Part shown: positions 26,501 through 37,174 of the stretch, one piece after another
Numbering within the stretch: position 1 is the stretch's first letter
How the letters are laid out: each line of letters begins with the position of its first letter
Notes under the pieces: generated by a model
What the model was told of the DNA's origin: nothing
Database searches by the model: none
What the model saw: the letters and a program-made list of their open reading frames with translations, nothing else
Source of the DNA: Montifringilla adamsi
Taxonomy: Eukaryota > Chordata > Aves > Passeriformes > Passeridae
Length of the DNA stretch: 64,000 nucleotides
Direction: 5' to 3'
NCBI GenBank assembly: GCA_017590115.1
Contig: JAGGNK010013114.1
Coordinates: forward strand, 682,001 to 746,000
Made by a program: the position numbers and the translations under genes

Positions 26501-28283
26501 ATGCACAACTGGATCTGGATTTAACCAGTACAAAATACTTTAGGAATTCAAAAATATACTTGTTCTTTTGCAGATTTCTAGTTCTAGGCCTCTGTCTATT
26601 ATAAATGGAATCGAGACATTTCTGTATCATTTTAAAAGCTAAACACAAAAAGGCTGCATAACTACTATCGTAAGTACTGCATTAAAATAACTAGAACCAC
26701 TTTTCTCCTCTGTCCTTACTACTGGCTAGAGTTATGCACAAATATTTACCTATATATATAGTTCTGTATTTACTAGAGAGGGGGCGGGAGGGTAAATAAC
26801 CTGAAGATCTACAAAATTACAGTGCTTAAATTTTTGTTCTGTCGAGTCACCTAAAAGTACTAAAGTCTATGTTCTTCTGTTGAATCCATTTAAGAAATTA
26901 GCTTTTTTTTTCTTGAGTAATAGCACAGTCTGCTTATAAGATAAATTATTAGCAATTATCAAATACACTGTGTGATTTCATAGCAGAATATGCTACTACA
27001 TATTTCACTTACAAGTAACTGTATCACTACATGAACCCAATACATTGCTCTCTTTAATTAATTCTACACAGTTCATCCTGACCACACTCTTTTTAAGTGC
27101 AATTTGTATAGACTGTAAGTTCTTTGATCTAATTAATATTAATCTTTGTATTCAAAGCTCCTGAGTTCACTGGCCAGAGCAAATATAAAACAGAAATTGC
27201 ACTCGGTCAAAATTCTTTCAATCAAGTTACCCAGGGGAAACAATGTTAAAAGGTTCAGAAGCTTCTTCCTTTAAACTAAAAATAGGTAGCTGAACAAAAC
27301 AGGTTAAAAATAAAGCACTCAACAACTAAAAAAACTCCACAAAATAAAGCAGACTATAAACCAGTGGGAAAGGTTGCAAGGAAGACTGTTTAAAGAACAT
27401 AAGATTTTAGGGACTAAAAGAAAATCTTGCCTTTCCTTCAGGTGCTGGAAGAGAATTTCCTTAAACTACTTTTTTTTTTGTGCTTTAGTTTAGTTTTCAA
27501 GCATGAAGCAAGCAGTAGGCTATTCAAGCATTTAGTTCATCTCCAAGAAAATTTTCTTAGTAATAGTCCATTCTGTTGACATAACACCCAGAGACATGAG
27601 ATCAATAAAGTGTTCCCAGATAATGACACAACTTCAATATAGCCGAGTTGAAAGTAATGGTTCTAAGGCTGATACGTCTCATGCCAGCTGCTGTAAAAAA
27701 GCCAAATTAATACCCTTTTGTATTTGTTCTCCTTCCTCACTCCAGGGTTTTGTAAAATTTTTGTTGCAGACTCTGGAGCTGTGGAGTGTCTGAGTCTGCT
27801 AAATACATTTCCCCAAGCCCAAGAGACTCCTTGAACAGTACCTGCTGTGGGCAAGACTAACACAAAGAGCTACATGTGACTATACCCTAGGAGGTCAAGA
27901 AATTCTGTAAATACTTTTCCAGACCAGAGAACTGAACCGCACAACTAAGTCACATTTCTAAACTATGAATCCATGATAGCTCAGCAATTCTGAATCCCAA
28001 AGGGATCAAAGTTTTACGAGCTACATTACATCCCTAGGAATTCACAATCTAAAACAGCCTGTTAGGATGCATTTGCCTCTGCATTATTTCAACACATATT
28101 CCTTGAACAGGTATGAAAATCACCAATAACTTGAAGCATTGTGCTTTAAACAGGAACTAAAGTATAGCTACTGAAATTACAGAGAATAAGAAAAGCCTTT
28201 TTTCTTATTCTATGTATAAATGCATTTCTATGTAAAATGTATTCCATATAAAATGTATTTCTTACCAGGAATCCTAAGGTGGT

Positions 28284-28357
28284 GGGGGGGGGGGNNNNNN
28301 NNNNNNNNAAAATTTTTTTTTTACAAGGAACGCGAGGGGGGGGGGGGGGGGGGGGGG
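28284..28357. other. Assembly gap (14 N) flanked by poly-G
   Basis: Eleven G residues (28284-28294) run into 14 undetermined bases (28295-28308). After A and T runs, a second G run of 22 bases follows at 28336-28357. The gap length is likely to be a placeholder or consensus ambiguity. Reads through such homopolymers are unreliable, so the real sequence here, including the length of the G tracts, is unknown. Confidence 0.9.
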
Positions 28358-30028
28358 ATGGTTATCAAGGCAGAAAACATGTCTGTTATTACACAGATTT
28401 CGTAACATAGATGCAGCACCTGAAGACCCAAAGAAGGGCCTCCAGGCCCAAGAGCATGTTTGTGCTTTACTCTGCTAATACAGGCAGCCCAACAAAAAAT
28501 ACTTTCTCTCCTTGCAAAATTTACCTTCCCTAGCATCCATACTCATTCTTCTACAGCCTGACTCCCTTTCAAAAAAGCTCTTTAACAGCTCTGTTTTCAC
28601 TGGGTTAATTAGTAGGAAGCAAGAGAAGCCTGTTCAACAGAATTATAACAATGACATGTAGTCTTCGTGATACGTTTTAATTCTGGATTCTCTCTACTTA
28701 ACCACCTAAAAAGTAAATAAAGCATCACAGCTTTGTACTCCACTTTGCATAAAATCAATGGCACCAATGAGCCTTCTTCCAGTTCCAATGCTGCATTCGA
28801 GCCCACATTCACCTAACTGTGTGCCTGACAGGTGTGTGCTTCCCAAGTAGCCCATGGCCTCAGGAGGCTCCTGTAAACCTGCAACCCCCAAGAAATGCAC
28901 TGAATGCCAAATCCCTTCTACCTTTGTACTAGGCTTTGCTCCCCAAGCCACTGGTGGAACGCCTCACCCAGCAAGTGCAGGAACAAGAGATGTGAAGGGA
29001 AAAGCATAAAGGAAGACATGGTGCATGACATGGAGGAGCTGAAAAAGCCTGCAATTACTTGATCTACTTTTTCATTTCATATCATCAAAGTTTTGAAAGA
29101 AACATCCTCCACTGGCACCATGCTCAATTCATGGCAGTGTGAAAAGCTGAGCCAACAAACCTGCACAGTTTTTATTTAAACAAGAATTATACTGCTCTGA
29201 AAAGGAATTGATAACTTTGAATAAAATGACTGAACTCACAGCTTAGATTAATACATAAAAAAGAGACAGGGATTCACCTGGAGTCGGGCTTGAAGCTCAA
29301 AATATTTCAGCCATACCACTTCCCTGAAGTTCTACAAAAAGAATCTTGCTTTGACTGAATTCAAAGGAAATAGATGAAGTGAAGTAGTACAGTGTCATTT
29401 TTACTGCAGTCTAATGACTAAAGACAGATATTTAAAATATGTTCTGCTTTCAAGCATGTTTACAGCCATGAAACTGAGCACATTCCAAGGTCCTAAGTCT
29501 TCACAGGATTACAACTCACTTTTGCTATTGCATTAATACCGCAGTGGCTGTCGTGCCTCCAGAAATAGCCCAACTGGACAGGCATACTTGTGGGTGGGGG
29601 TGGGCTGATAAAAAAAATCTCACTGCAGAACCCATCACAAACAAAACAAACCTCCAATCCCAAACTTCTTCATAAAATACACTCTTGTACAGACCTTTCA
29701 TTAACTAAAGAACATTGTCTCATTTTATTACAAAGATTACTTGGCTATATATGGTTTATATAGAGTAGGGGAAGGCATACAAATTAAATTCTATCTGTCC
29801 TTGTCCATGATAAACTCTGCCATGCAAAAAATTGTCTTTTTCATAAAAAATTACCTTGGTCCCATATACAAAATGAAACCATCTCACAAGCAGATATGAA
29901 GCACTTGCAAGTTCTCCTTAGAAGCCATTAATAGTTGAGAGGTCCAGTCATCAACTTCCCAATACAGCACCCAACAAAAAGGGATCTAATTATCCTTGTT
30001 ATTTAGTTAGGAATTTTATTTGTACCTG

Positions 30029-30071
<43 letters not shown>

Positions 30072-33000
30072 CAGAATAATGGAATCTGTAAACAATAGGA
30101 GATTTTGAAAAAATATTTCTCTCTGCTGCAAAAAAAAATTAAAACCTCAGAGTAACTGAGACATGAATCTCTTTCCACCCATGGTCCATAGTAAAATACA
30201 CATGAATCTGAAGAATGTTATCTTTAGAACTTTCCTCTGCTTCTGCCCCTTGCCTTCCACATGCATTTATCAGTTGTCAGTACATTTCAGACTGTAAATA
30301 AGCCATCATAACCTCCATATTTCTCTTTGCAACATTCAGAAATTTATCTATACATTAGGATATGAAACTCTAAAGCACTTTATGGATGAAATCTAAGAGA
30401 TCATCAAACGATGCTAGGAGAGATAATAAAGACAAATTAGAAAATTTTTGAAGGACGCTAATAATCTAAGAAATAATTAGAGTGAATCTTCTTCCACTGA
30501 ATAATGTCCAAACTCCCACAGATTTCAGAGACAAGGCTGAGCACACAGTGGAGAAAAATCCTTGAAGTCACATGAGTTATTAAAACATTAAATATCAGCT
30601 CCCATTTATGCAAGGCAATAAAATTCAACTTGTCAATTCTGCATGTTTCAGTTCTCCAGGTATCACATGCAAAACTTAAGCAGACCACCTCCAAAAAAGT
30701 AAACAGTTCTAAGTAATGTAAAATACTAATAAAAGTTTTGACAGTATTTGTACCTCAGTAAATGTTTACTTTTGGAATATGAAAGTAAACTAAAGATTTA
30801 GACCCCAGGGAGAATTTCAGAAGCCCAAGCTTCAACAATATCTACATGAAGTAAATGTGACCAAGAGCCTGATTCAGCCAAACATTTCAATATATCATTA
30901 AAATCAGACTTCTGCTGAAATCCTTTCCTTTTTCAACAAAAGTACACAGGGCTATGTTTTAAGTGCTTTGTTGAACTGAGGCCCAAGTTCTAATTTCCTT
31001 TATTTATCTTAGATACAAAATGGCCAAAGAAAGGGGTCAAATGCTGCAATAGATAGGTTATGGGTTTAAGGACACTGGAACTGCTGCTATGAAACGCCAT
31101 GGGAAGAAAAAGAGAAGTTTAATGATGGAAGTAATGGGAGGAATTCAGATAGCTTAAGATAAAGTCTAAACAACTGCCTCAAAGTCTTCTAGCTTATTTG
31201 TCCTATCTTCTCCTTGCCTCATATAATCTTCCATCTTCCCAGCTTCTATTTTTCTAAAGTAAAATCCTAAATATTTTGTGGGCACAAAGAACAATACAAA
31301 ACGATAAGCAGCAACTAGAAAAAAGTCACTGCAAGCAGCTGCAGAGAGCACCCCTGCATTGACAGGAGATGCACCAAATGATTTAATTAGATTTTCTTTT
31401 GGTCTCCAATTTCTACAAATCAACAATCTACAAATCAACTTTTGCTGTCACAATACTTGCAAATGCACCAACTCTGTGGAATACTATGTGTAGTAACTAA
31501 GGAAACAGAATTAATTTTCAAGGAGCAATAGAGAATGAGACAGGCATAGCTGCCTGCCCAAAGGCTTTTTTTTTTTCCCCTCTTCAGTGTAGTTCACCAG
31601 CGCCAGGATTCCACCTACAGACACTGAAACTGTAAAAATGCAGTAAAGGAAGGCTCCTTTGCAACTCAATTCATTGCCTCAGATAAAAATGAACTTTTCA
31701 TGTTATAGTAGTCCAGAACCTGGAATTTTTAATAAAATATCCAAGCCCTTAACAGGGCTTGGGTAGCACTGTACAATGTCCTTTAAGTCATAACAATACA
31801 AAAGAAGGAAGTCAGGTCATTATACACTCAGCTGATGCTCTTTGATAAAGCTGGTTTGCAGAAGGTCACAGATGTGCACTTTTGTATTGCAGAGAGGATT
31901 TAACTAAGAAATGAGGAGTTTGTATTTTGGCCATCCGCAGATGTAAACACAGACTTATAAACAGAAGGACTTGCATTCTCTATTCCCTGTTCCCAGACTA
32001 CCAATAAACTTATCACCAGCACTATCTGAGCTGTGTTCCTTGGAACTCCAGAATAGAACTAAATTGCGAGGATGAATTTTTGATTACCAGCATTTGAGAA
32101 GTCCTCTTCTTCAAAGCTGCTTTTGGCCTAAAACAACTGTTTCATGTGGTAGAACAAAAATGCAGGCAATTTTCATATAGACTACAGAAACAGGGTGTGT
32201 GCAGGTGACGGGAAAGTTGCAAAAAACAAAGCAATTGCAAAGGGAAGGAAAAAACAAAACAAACCCAGGACAGAAACAGTAGTTGTCACCTCTAAGGATT
32301 TATGTATTTATGCTCACATACATACACGTAAAAAAGGATGCATTCACATTTAACTCCTACCTACCTTGCACTGAATAACTTCCCGGACTCCTCCTGCAAA
32401 TCAGAACTGGATACAGCAGTACCTCCATGGCCTCCTCTTAGACAGCACCTTGCACCTTCAGTTGCCCTGCCATTTTAAACAGAGTCCTAGCAGAAAGGCT
32501 GAGTTTGTTGATGAAGATACTTCCCATACCAAGGTCACCTAGATGAGCTTGTATTTCAAATGATCCATGCGGCATAATAATTTTGATAAAAACTAGACAA
32601 ACTGTTAGCCTCCAAAAACATTAGCCAAGGAACCAAATAGGTCAATATCAGCTAAAGGACAGGTTATTTTGCTTCTGTTTGGATTTGATTATTAACTTTC
32701 CCTAGAACAGCAAATGAAATATTATCCCGGTCTGTCCATTGGTATATTCAAATAAGATGTTTTCTATCTCCAAAACCATTTGGGAAGGGTTAGCATTAAA
32801 TAACTTGAAAGTTTTCTGACAAGGTACCCAAATCTGAACTTTCTCAGAAACTTACAAAGATGACACAGCAGGATCACCCATGCAAATAAGCAGCAGAGTT
32901 CTGAGAAAGTCTTTACTCAGTACCCATGCACAGGGTTGCCTGGAATTTTTCAAATAAAGAATAAGTACCTTTTTCAGGCTACACTCAGGGTAAATATATG

Positions 33001-33925
33001 CAAGATAGCTAGAAGATGTCTGTCCTGTCAATGAAATGCAAACATCTTAATCTTAGTCTTCATACCTACAGACAATACCCCCAAATAAGTAACTTGCCTT
33101 ATTGTTAGCATTATGTTCAATATGACAAAACACACTAAAGGCAGGCAGAGAAAGGCTTAAGCTGCAGAGATGAAGACTAAAATTCAAATGCTGCAAATAA
33201 ATTAATTGTGGATGCACCTACTAGTTCAACAGTGAAGAATGCCTTTCAATGGTCTAATTTACCCACCAACATAAAAGAAGTTTGTTTCACTGACTCCTGT
33301 TATCCCTTAGTGGATTTTCAGTAACAAATTTTGTACCTATTTCCAGTATTTCTTCCATCTGTCATCAGTGTTTACTCAGGGTGTACACTAAAGGATGGGG
33401 AATACAAGCGATACATTTTAAGTTCTTCAATCTAAATCCTATTTTTTGGCTTTCTGCCTCTTTCCTAAATATTAAAACAAACAACTAATTTCTTCAAGAC
33501 CTTCTTACTAAAAATAGTTGGTTGGACTGCTTAATTGTGTTAGTTGAAACACAAACATACGAAAAAGGAAAGGGGTTTGTAGAAAAAACATCGAAGAGAA
33601 AAAAAAATCAGATGTCATCTGGCCTTCCCATCATCACTTAAGAGAATTGTTTTGTAGTTACATCATCAGGAAATAAAATACTATCCTCCAAGGACCCCGA
33701 CTCTTTACAGAAGGAAAAAAAAAAAGGAAGGCTCAAAGTTCATATTCCCCCCCAGAGGAGCTCAGCTAAAGTTGCATTTTTTGTCATAATAAAATTAAAA
33801 GCAAAAAATAAAAAAACACAACAGAAAAAGCTCCCTTAGAACAACTAATTAAACAAGATGACTTGGAATTTAGATTTTCCGTTTTCGAACTCTAGGCTGC
33901 GGGACTAAGTGGAAAACATTGTACC
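28358..33925 (+). other. FILIP1L: FILIP1L long intron, third segment
   Basis: AT-rich intronic sequence with a 41-base A run at 30029-30069 and otherwise little structure. No coding exon, RNA gene or clear transposon is visible. CG dinucleotides are sparse until the sharp rise at about 33.93 kb. Confidence 0.65.
30029..30069. repeat. Poly-A tract, 41 bases
   Basis: The longest uninterrupted A run in the window. No clear element body precedes it, and no target-site duplication was identified. Confidence 0.95.
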
Positions 33926-34074
33926 TAATCAGTAACAACCTAAAACGACTTTATTATCAGTGCTAGAGAGGAACTGCCCTAACCCAAACCTTCCGCACAT
34001 TCTTCTTGGCCCTGAGCTGGAGGACAAACGCAATGTTCCACACAGCGCGGGGCTCGGCCGGAGCCAGCACCCGG

Positions 34075-34205
34075 GGCCGAGCTGCCAAGGGCGAGCCGGC
34101 TGCCCAGGGCCCGGCTGCCCAGAGGTGGCAGGGCCGAGTTGCCCAGAGGTAGCCGAGCCCAGTAGCCCAGCGGCGGCCGGGCCGATCTGCCCAGGCGGCG
34201 GCCGC
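34075..34205. repeat. GC-rich minisatellite-like tandem repeat, period about 24
   Basis: Imperfect units built around GGCTGCCCAG / GTTGCCCAGAGGT / AGTAGCCCAGCGG recur about five or six times, joined by GGGCCGA-type linkers. They keep both strands open, which explains the overlapping ORFs of more than 100 codons here. The array sits just upstream of the CArG box and may vary in copy number between individuals. Confidence 0.7.
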
Positions 34206-34244
34206 ACCGGAGCGCACCGGGCAGCGCGGCGGGGCTGCACCGCG

Positions 34245-34254
34245 CCTTATATGG
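34245..34254 (+). promoter_or_regulatory. CArG box (SRF-binding consensus)
   Basis: CCTTATATGG fits the CC(A/T)6GG serum response element exactly. It lies in the CpG island upstream of the proposed first exon and is the only AT-rich core within the island's GC-rich block. It could also serve as the TATA-like element. Binding is inferred, not shown. Confidence 0.8.
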
Positions 34255-34262
34255 CAAGGCGC

Positions 34263-34270
34263 TGACGTAA
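34263..34270 (+). promoter_or_regulatory. CRE/ATF-like site
   Basis: TGACGTAA is a one-mismatch form of the cAMP response element TGACGTCA and a good ATF/CREB or C/EBP-ATF half-site composite. It lies 8 bp downstream of the CArG box, a spacing that suggests combined SRF and CREB/ATF control of the kind seen at immediate-early promoters. Confidence 0.6.
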
Positions 34271-34274
34271 TGGT

Positions 34275-34418
34275 GCATAGGCTCGGGCCGCCCGCGCGCC
34301 CATCCCTCATTGTTCCGCGGGAGCGCTGGAATGCTCGCAGCAGCCCCGATGCCACCGCGCAGCGCCCGCGCTCCGCAGCACCGGCTCACCCGGGATTGCT
34401 ATAGCCCGCCAGCGCAAG
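34275..34418 (+). other. FILIP1L: Proposed alternative first exon of FILIP1L (mostly untranslated)
   Basis: The 3' boundary is well supported by the donor GCGCAAG|GTAAGGCAG at 34418|34419. The 5' boundary is only a guess, placed about 20-30 bases downstream of the CArG/TATA-like element. Spliced directly to the acceptor at 50553, the exon would supply a 5' leader. Translation of FILIP1L would then begin at the first ATG of the large exon, 50668. It contains a short upstream ORF (separate entry). Intermediate exons are not excluded. Confidence 0.55.
34331..34418 (+). CDS. Candidate upstream ORF in the alternative leader
   Basis: An ATG at 34331 has G at -3. It opens a frame of 29 codons plus one base before the splice donor. 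If joined to 50553, the next bases give GAT then TGA, so the uORF would be 30 codons long and end right after the junction. It is out of phase with FILIP1L, so it cannot be an alternative N-terminus through this junction. A second in-frame ATG occurs at 34349. Such a uORF could damp translation of the short isoform. This is inference from a predicted junction. Confidence 0.35.
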
Positions 34419-37153
34419 GTAAGGCAGAGGGTGGGAAGCAAGCTTCTTCTAGCAAGCACTGGCGCTTCTGGCTTTTTCCTGTTGAGATACCTTTATTTTT
34501 TATTTTTTTTTAAAAAGTCACTTCCAAAGTAAAAAAAAAGAGGGGTGAGGAACTGAGAAACAATGAAATACCCCAAACCAGCACCAGGAGATCTAGAAGA
34601 TGTCTGGTGAATCATACACAGGGTGACTATTTCAAGCATTAAAAACTGTCTTTAAAATAATTCCTGCAGAGGCAACAGGCGAGGAATTAATTTAACATTA
34701 AAGAAGGAGAGAGTTATGAATTACACACACTTTCCAAATGGTCGGATAAAATCATGACTGCATTTAAAGCTGTGGAAGGAGTCCAACAGTATTGTAATAG
34801 ATTAGGTAGAGCTACTGCCTCTCTTTCTGCTGCATTTACGTGCATATGCTATATATTAGCAGGCATGTACACACACATGTCTCTAAGCATTTACTCTACT
34901 TTTGAACAACTTCTACTGTAGTTTTCAGAGCGATGTATAAATTTCCACACACATTACTTTGCAATAAGACTATGCTATGCCTAAAAGAAAGAATTGCAAC
35001 TAGTTTAATTGCTAACAAACTTTTCAACTCATACACACTGCTTCCCTCTTCTGTGTCTTGCGTGCAAGTGTCAAATCACAAGAGGGCAGAACTGTCAGAT
35101 TTTTATGAAAGAAAACTTTTAATCCTCGTCAAACACATGATGAGTGTGAGGATCAGAAAGCACGCTGCTCTCTTCAAGGCTTGTTCTGCAAGATGTTCAA
35201 CAGTATTGCAGCTATTAACTCCAGAAAACAGGGAATGATTAACAGCTCTGACGAGGCACAAAGCACCTTGAAAGATTAGACTTCGGCGTGTTTATAATTC
35301 ACACCTGCAAAATTACACTGTCCTCTCCGTTAATTTAGGGCCAAACCCTGTCAAATCTTTGTTCATAGGAACAACTGCAATTAAGTCAATTGTACTGTCC
35401 TACCTGCAAATTAGAACTACTGAGCACTGCTCTTCAGAGTCCTATGTGTAATTTAAAATGTTAGAAAAGTTAGACATTTGAATTTTGAACTCTTCTTACA
35501 GGTAAAACACATTTTTGGTATGTTCTCCTTTTCCTTAGTACAAAAATAAATGCAATTTTAGGAGAGAAGTAAGGGTTTCTTTTTCCAATTATTTGATGTT
35601 TTAAATCCTGCAAAATCCTCGTTCAATTATATATTTAGGACAAAGCTGGTACTAACAGATGCATTGTTGTAGTATCACACATACATGGATTTAGAGGATG
35701 AGCCAAAATATCTTGTGTGAAATTTTTCATAACTTTCTTTTTTGCTTTAAACATGGAGAAAATATGAAACAGTTATTTTTAACATACTCCTAAAAATGTA
35801 AACATAAAGAGACATTTAATTTCAAATATAATTCAGGTATTTGTGTATTATTAACCTGGCAAATGGATAAAAGTCACATCCATGTTTCCAACCTATTCTT
35901 TTTTGTAACAAGCAAAGTTTATACCTCTGTTGAGAGAATCAGGGAAGAGGGCACTGTATAGTGTATATATAGAATGAAAAGAATCCTAGCAACCAGAACA
36001 AATGTAATTTCACAGTACAAAAACAATATCCCATATCAGTATCCTGACCTCCTTAAAAAGTCTTCTGCTCACTATTCTGTCATATGTGCAGAGTTCTTGC
36101 AGTTTAAAAATGACTACTTAGTTTTCTAAATATCCAGTGTGAAGTTATAGAGTAGAAAACTTAGCTAGGTTGTGAACAGATGTGTTAGGAACCAAAGTTA
36201 AGTGACAGTCTTCAAAAATAGTATCTGAGTAGAAAGGATGAGCTGAAGAAGTCAAAAGACTACAATATGGCAAAGAAAAAATATTAACAGGAATGCCATG
36301 CATGCAATAAATTTGACAAAAACACTAAGTAGAAAAAAGAAAAATGTCTCCCCATAGGTAAGAGACAATTTAAATCCAAATCCAACAAAGAAGGGTGACT
36401 TCTATCACTGATTACTGCTTTAGCAGTATCTAAAGTACCATCTGTACTCTGAATACTGCTCTCCTAAAACAAATCATAACATCTATCAAAAGCCAGAATT
36501 CTACTTCTCATAGTCTGTCTTCCTCAGATTAAAAAGAAAACATTCCTTACTTAATACTTACAGAGCCAATTTTGCTCTCATTTATACTGGTAAAACTCCA
36601 AAATAATTAGATGGAGGTACAATGATTAAACTGTCTCACTGCTGTTTCCCCCCCGCCATCACCTCTCTATTACACTCCTTTATTAGATCAGATTTCTTAA
36701 CATGTTTTGGGTATTAATGGATTGGTATTCCTAATTTTAATCTATTAAAATGCTAGTTTCTATTAAAAGTAAAAGGACAGTGAAAGAAAAGAATCATCAC
36801 ATAACTCAGTCTTAAATAATTGTATTTCTTCATCTAAATTTTTTATAGTAATTTTTCACAACATCCAATGTGAAAACATTTTAAGAACAAATATATCCTC
36901 CAGAAATGAAAGTCAAGTTCCTATCAAACTGCATTGACCCTTTGTTCCTTTCCCGTCACTTCCCTTTCCTCCACTGACAAACATCTGCTGACAGCAGAAT
37001 TTTTAGAGATTTGATCCAGAGGACAAAGGATAGTTTCTATTCCCCATCACTAGTAAAATCAAATTATTTCTTGATTTGTGCTGAGCAACAGAATTTTCAT
37101 ACTATTTACCTTATACTATGATGAATTACCAATTTTGCGCTTGTTGTGGCATT

Positions 37154-37174
37154 AAAAAAAAAAAAAAAAAAAAA
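37154..37174. repeat. Poly-A tract, 21 bases
   Basis: An uninterrupted A run after CATT in AT-rich intron. Confidence 0.95.

Larger units (their letters stand above)
5046..28283 (+). other. FILIP1L: FILIP1L long intron, second segment
   Basis: About 23 kb of AT-rich, low-repeat intronic DNA. Many short ORFs occur on both strands, but none is longer than about 120 codons and none resembles a known protein or carries paired splice sites with conserved coding. Visible structures are short perfect inverted repeats (8401-8428, 15056-15083, 22847-22864), A runs at 16553-16575 and 23524-23542, and a possible ratchet splice site at 17179|17180. I see no tRNA, rRNA or snRNA gene. Confidence 0.65.
33930..34430 (+). 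promoter_or_regulatory. FILIP1L: CpG island, probable internal FILIP1L promoter
   Basis: Base composition changes abruptly from AT-rich intron to GC-rich DNA dense in CG dinucleotides, and changes back just after 34430. Within it are a GC box (CCGCCC at 34288-34293), a consensus CArG box (34245-34254), a CRE/ATF-like site (34263-34270) and a consensus splice donor on the + strand (34418|34419). This is the architecture of a vertebrate promoter with a short first exon. FILIP1L is known to have a shorter isoform from an alternative promoter and a CpG island subject to methylation in tumours. I infer that this island is the avian counterpart. Its transcript orientation is inferred from the donor. 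Divergent - strand transcription is also possible. Confidence 0.75.

Noticed and set aside
26776..26792. Possible G-quadruplex (GGGGGCGGGAGGG)
   Set aside because: Only three adequate G runs are present, so an intramolecular quadruplex is not supported.
28220..28405. ORF across the N gap
   Set aside because: It is read through undetermined bases and poly-G, so the frame is meaningless.
33929..34389. Overlapping ORFs of 101-136 codons on both strands in the CpG island
   Set aside because: They follow from GC-rich tandem repeats lacking stop codons. The translations are low-complexity Gly/Pro/Ala/Leu repeats with no recognisable domain, and the frames overlap on both strands.
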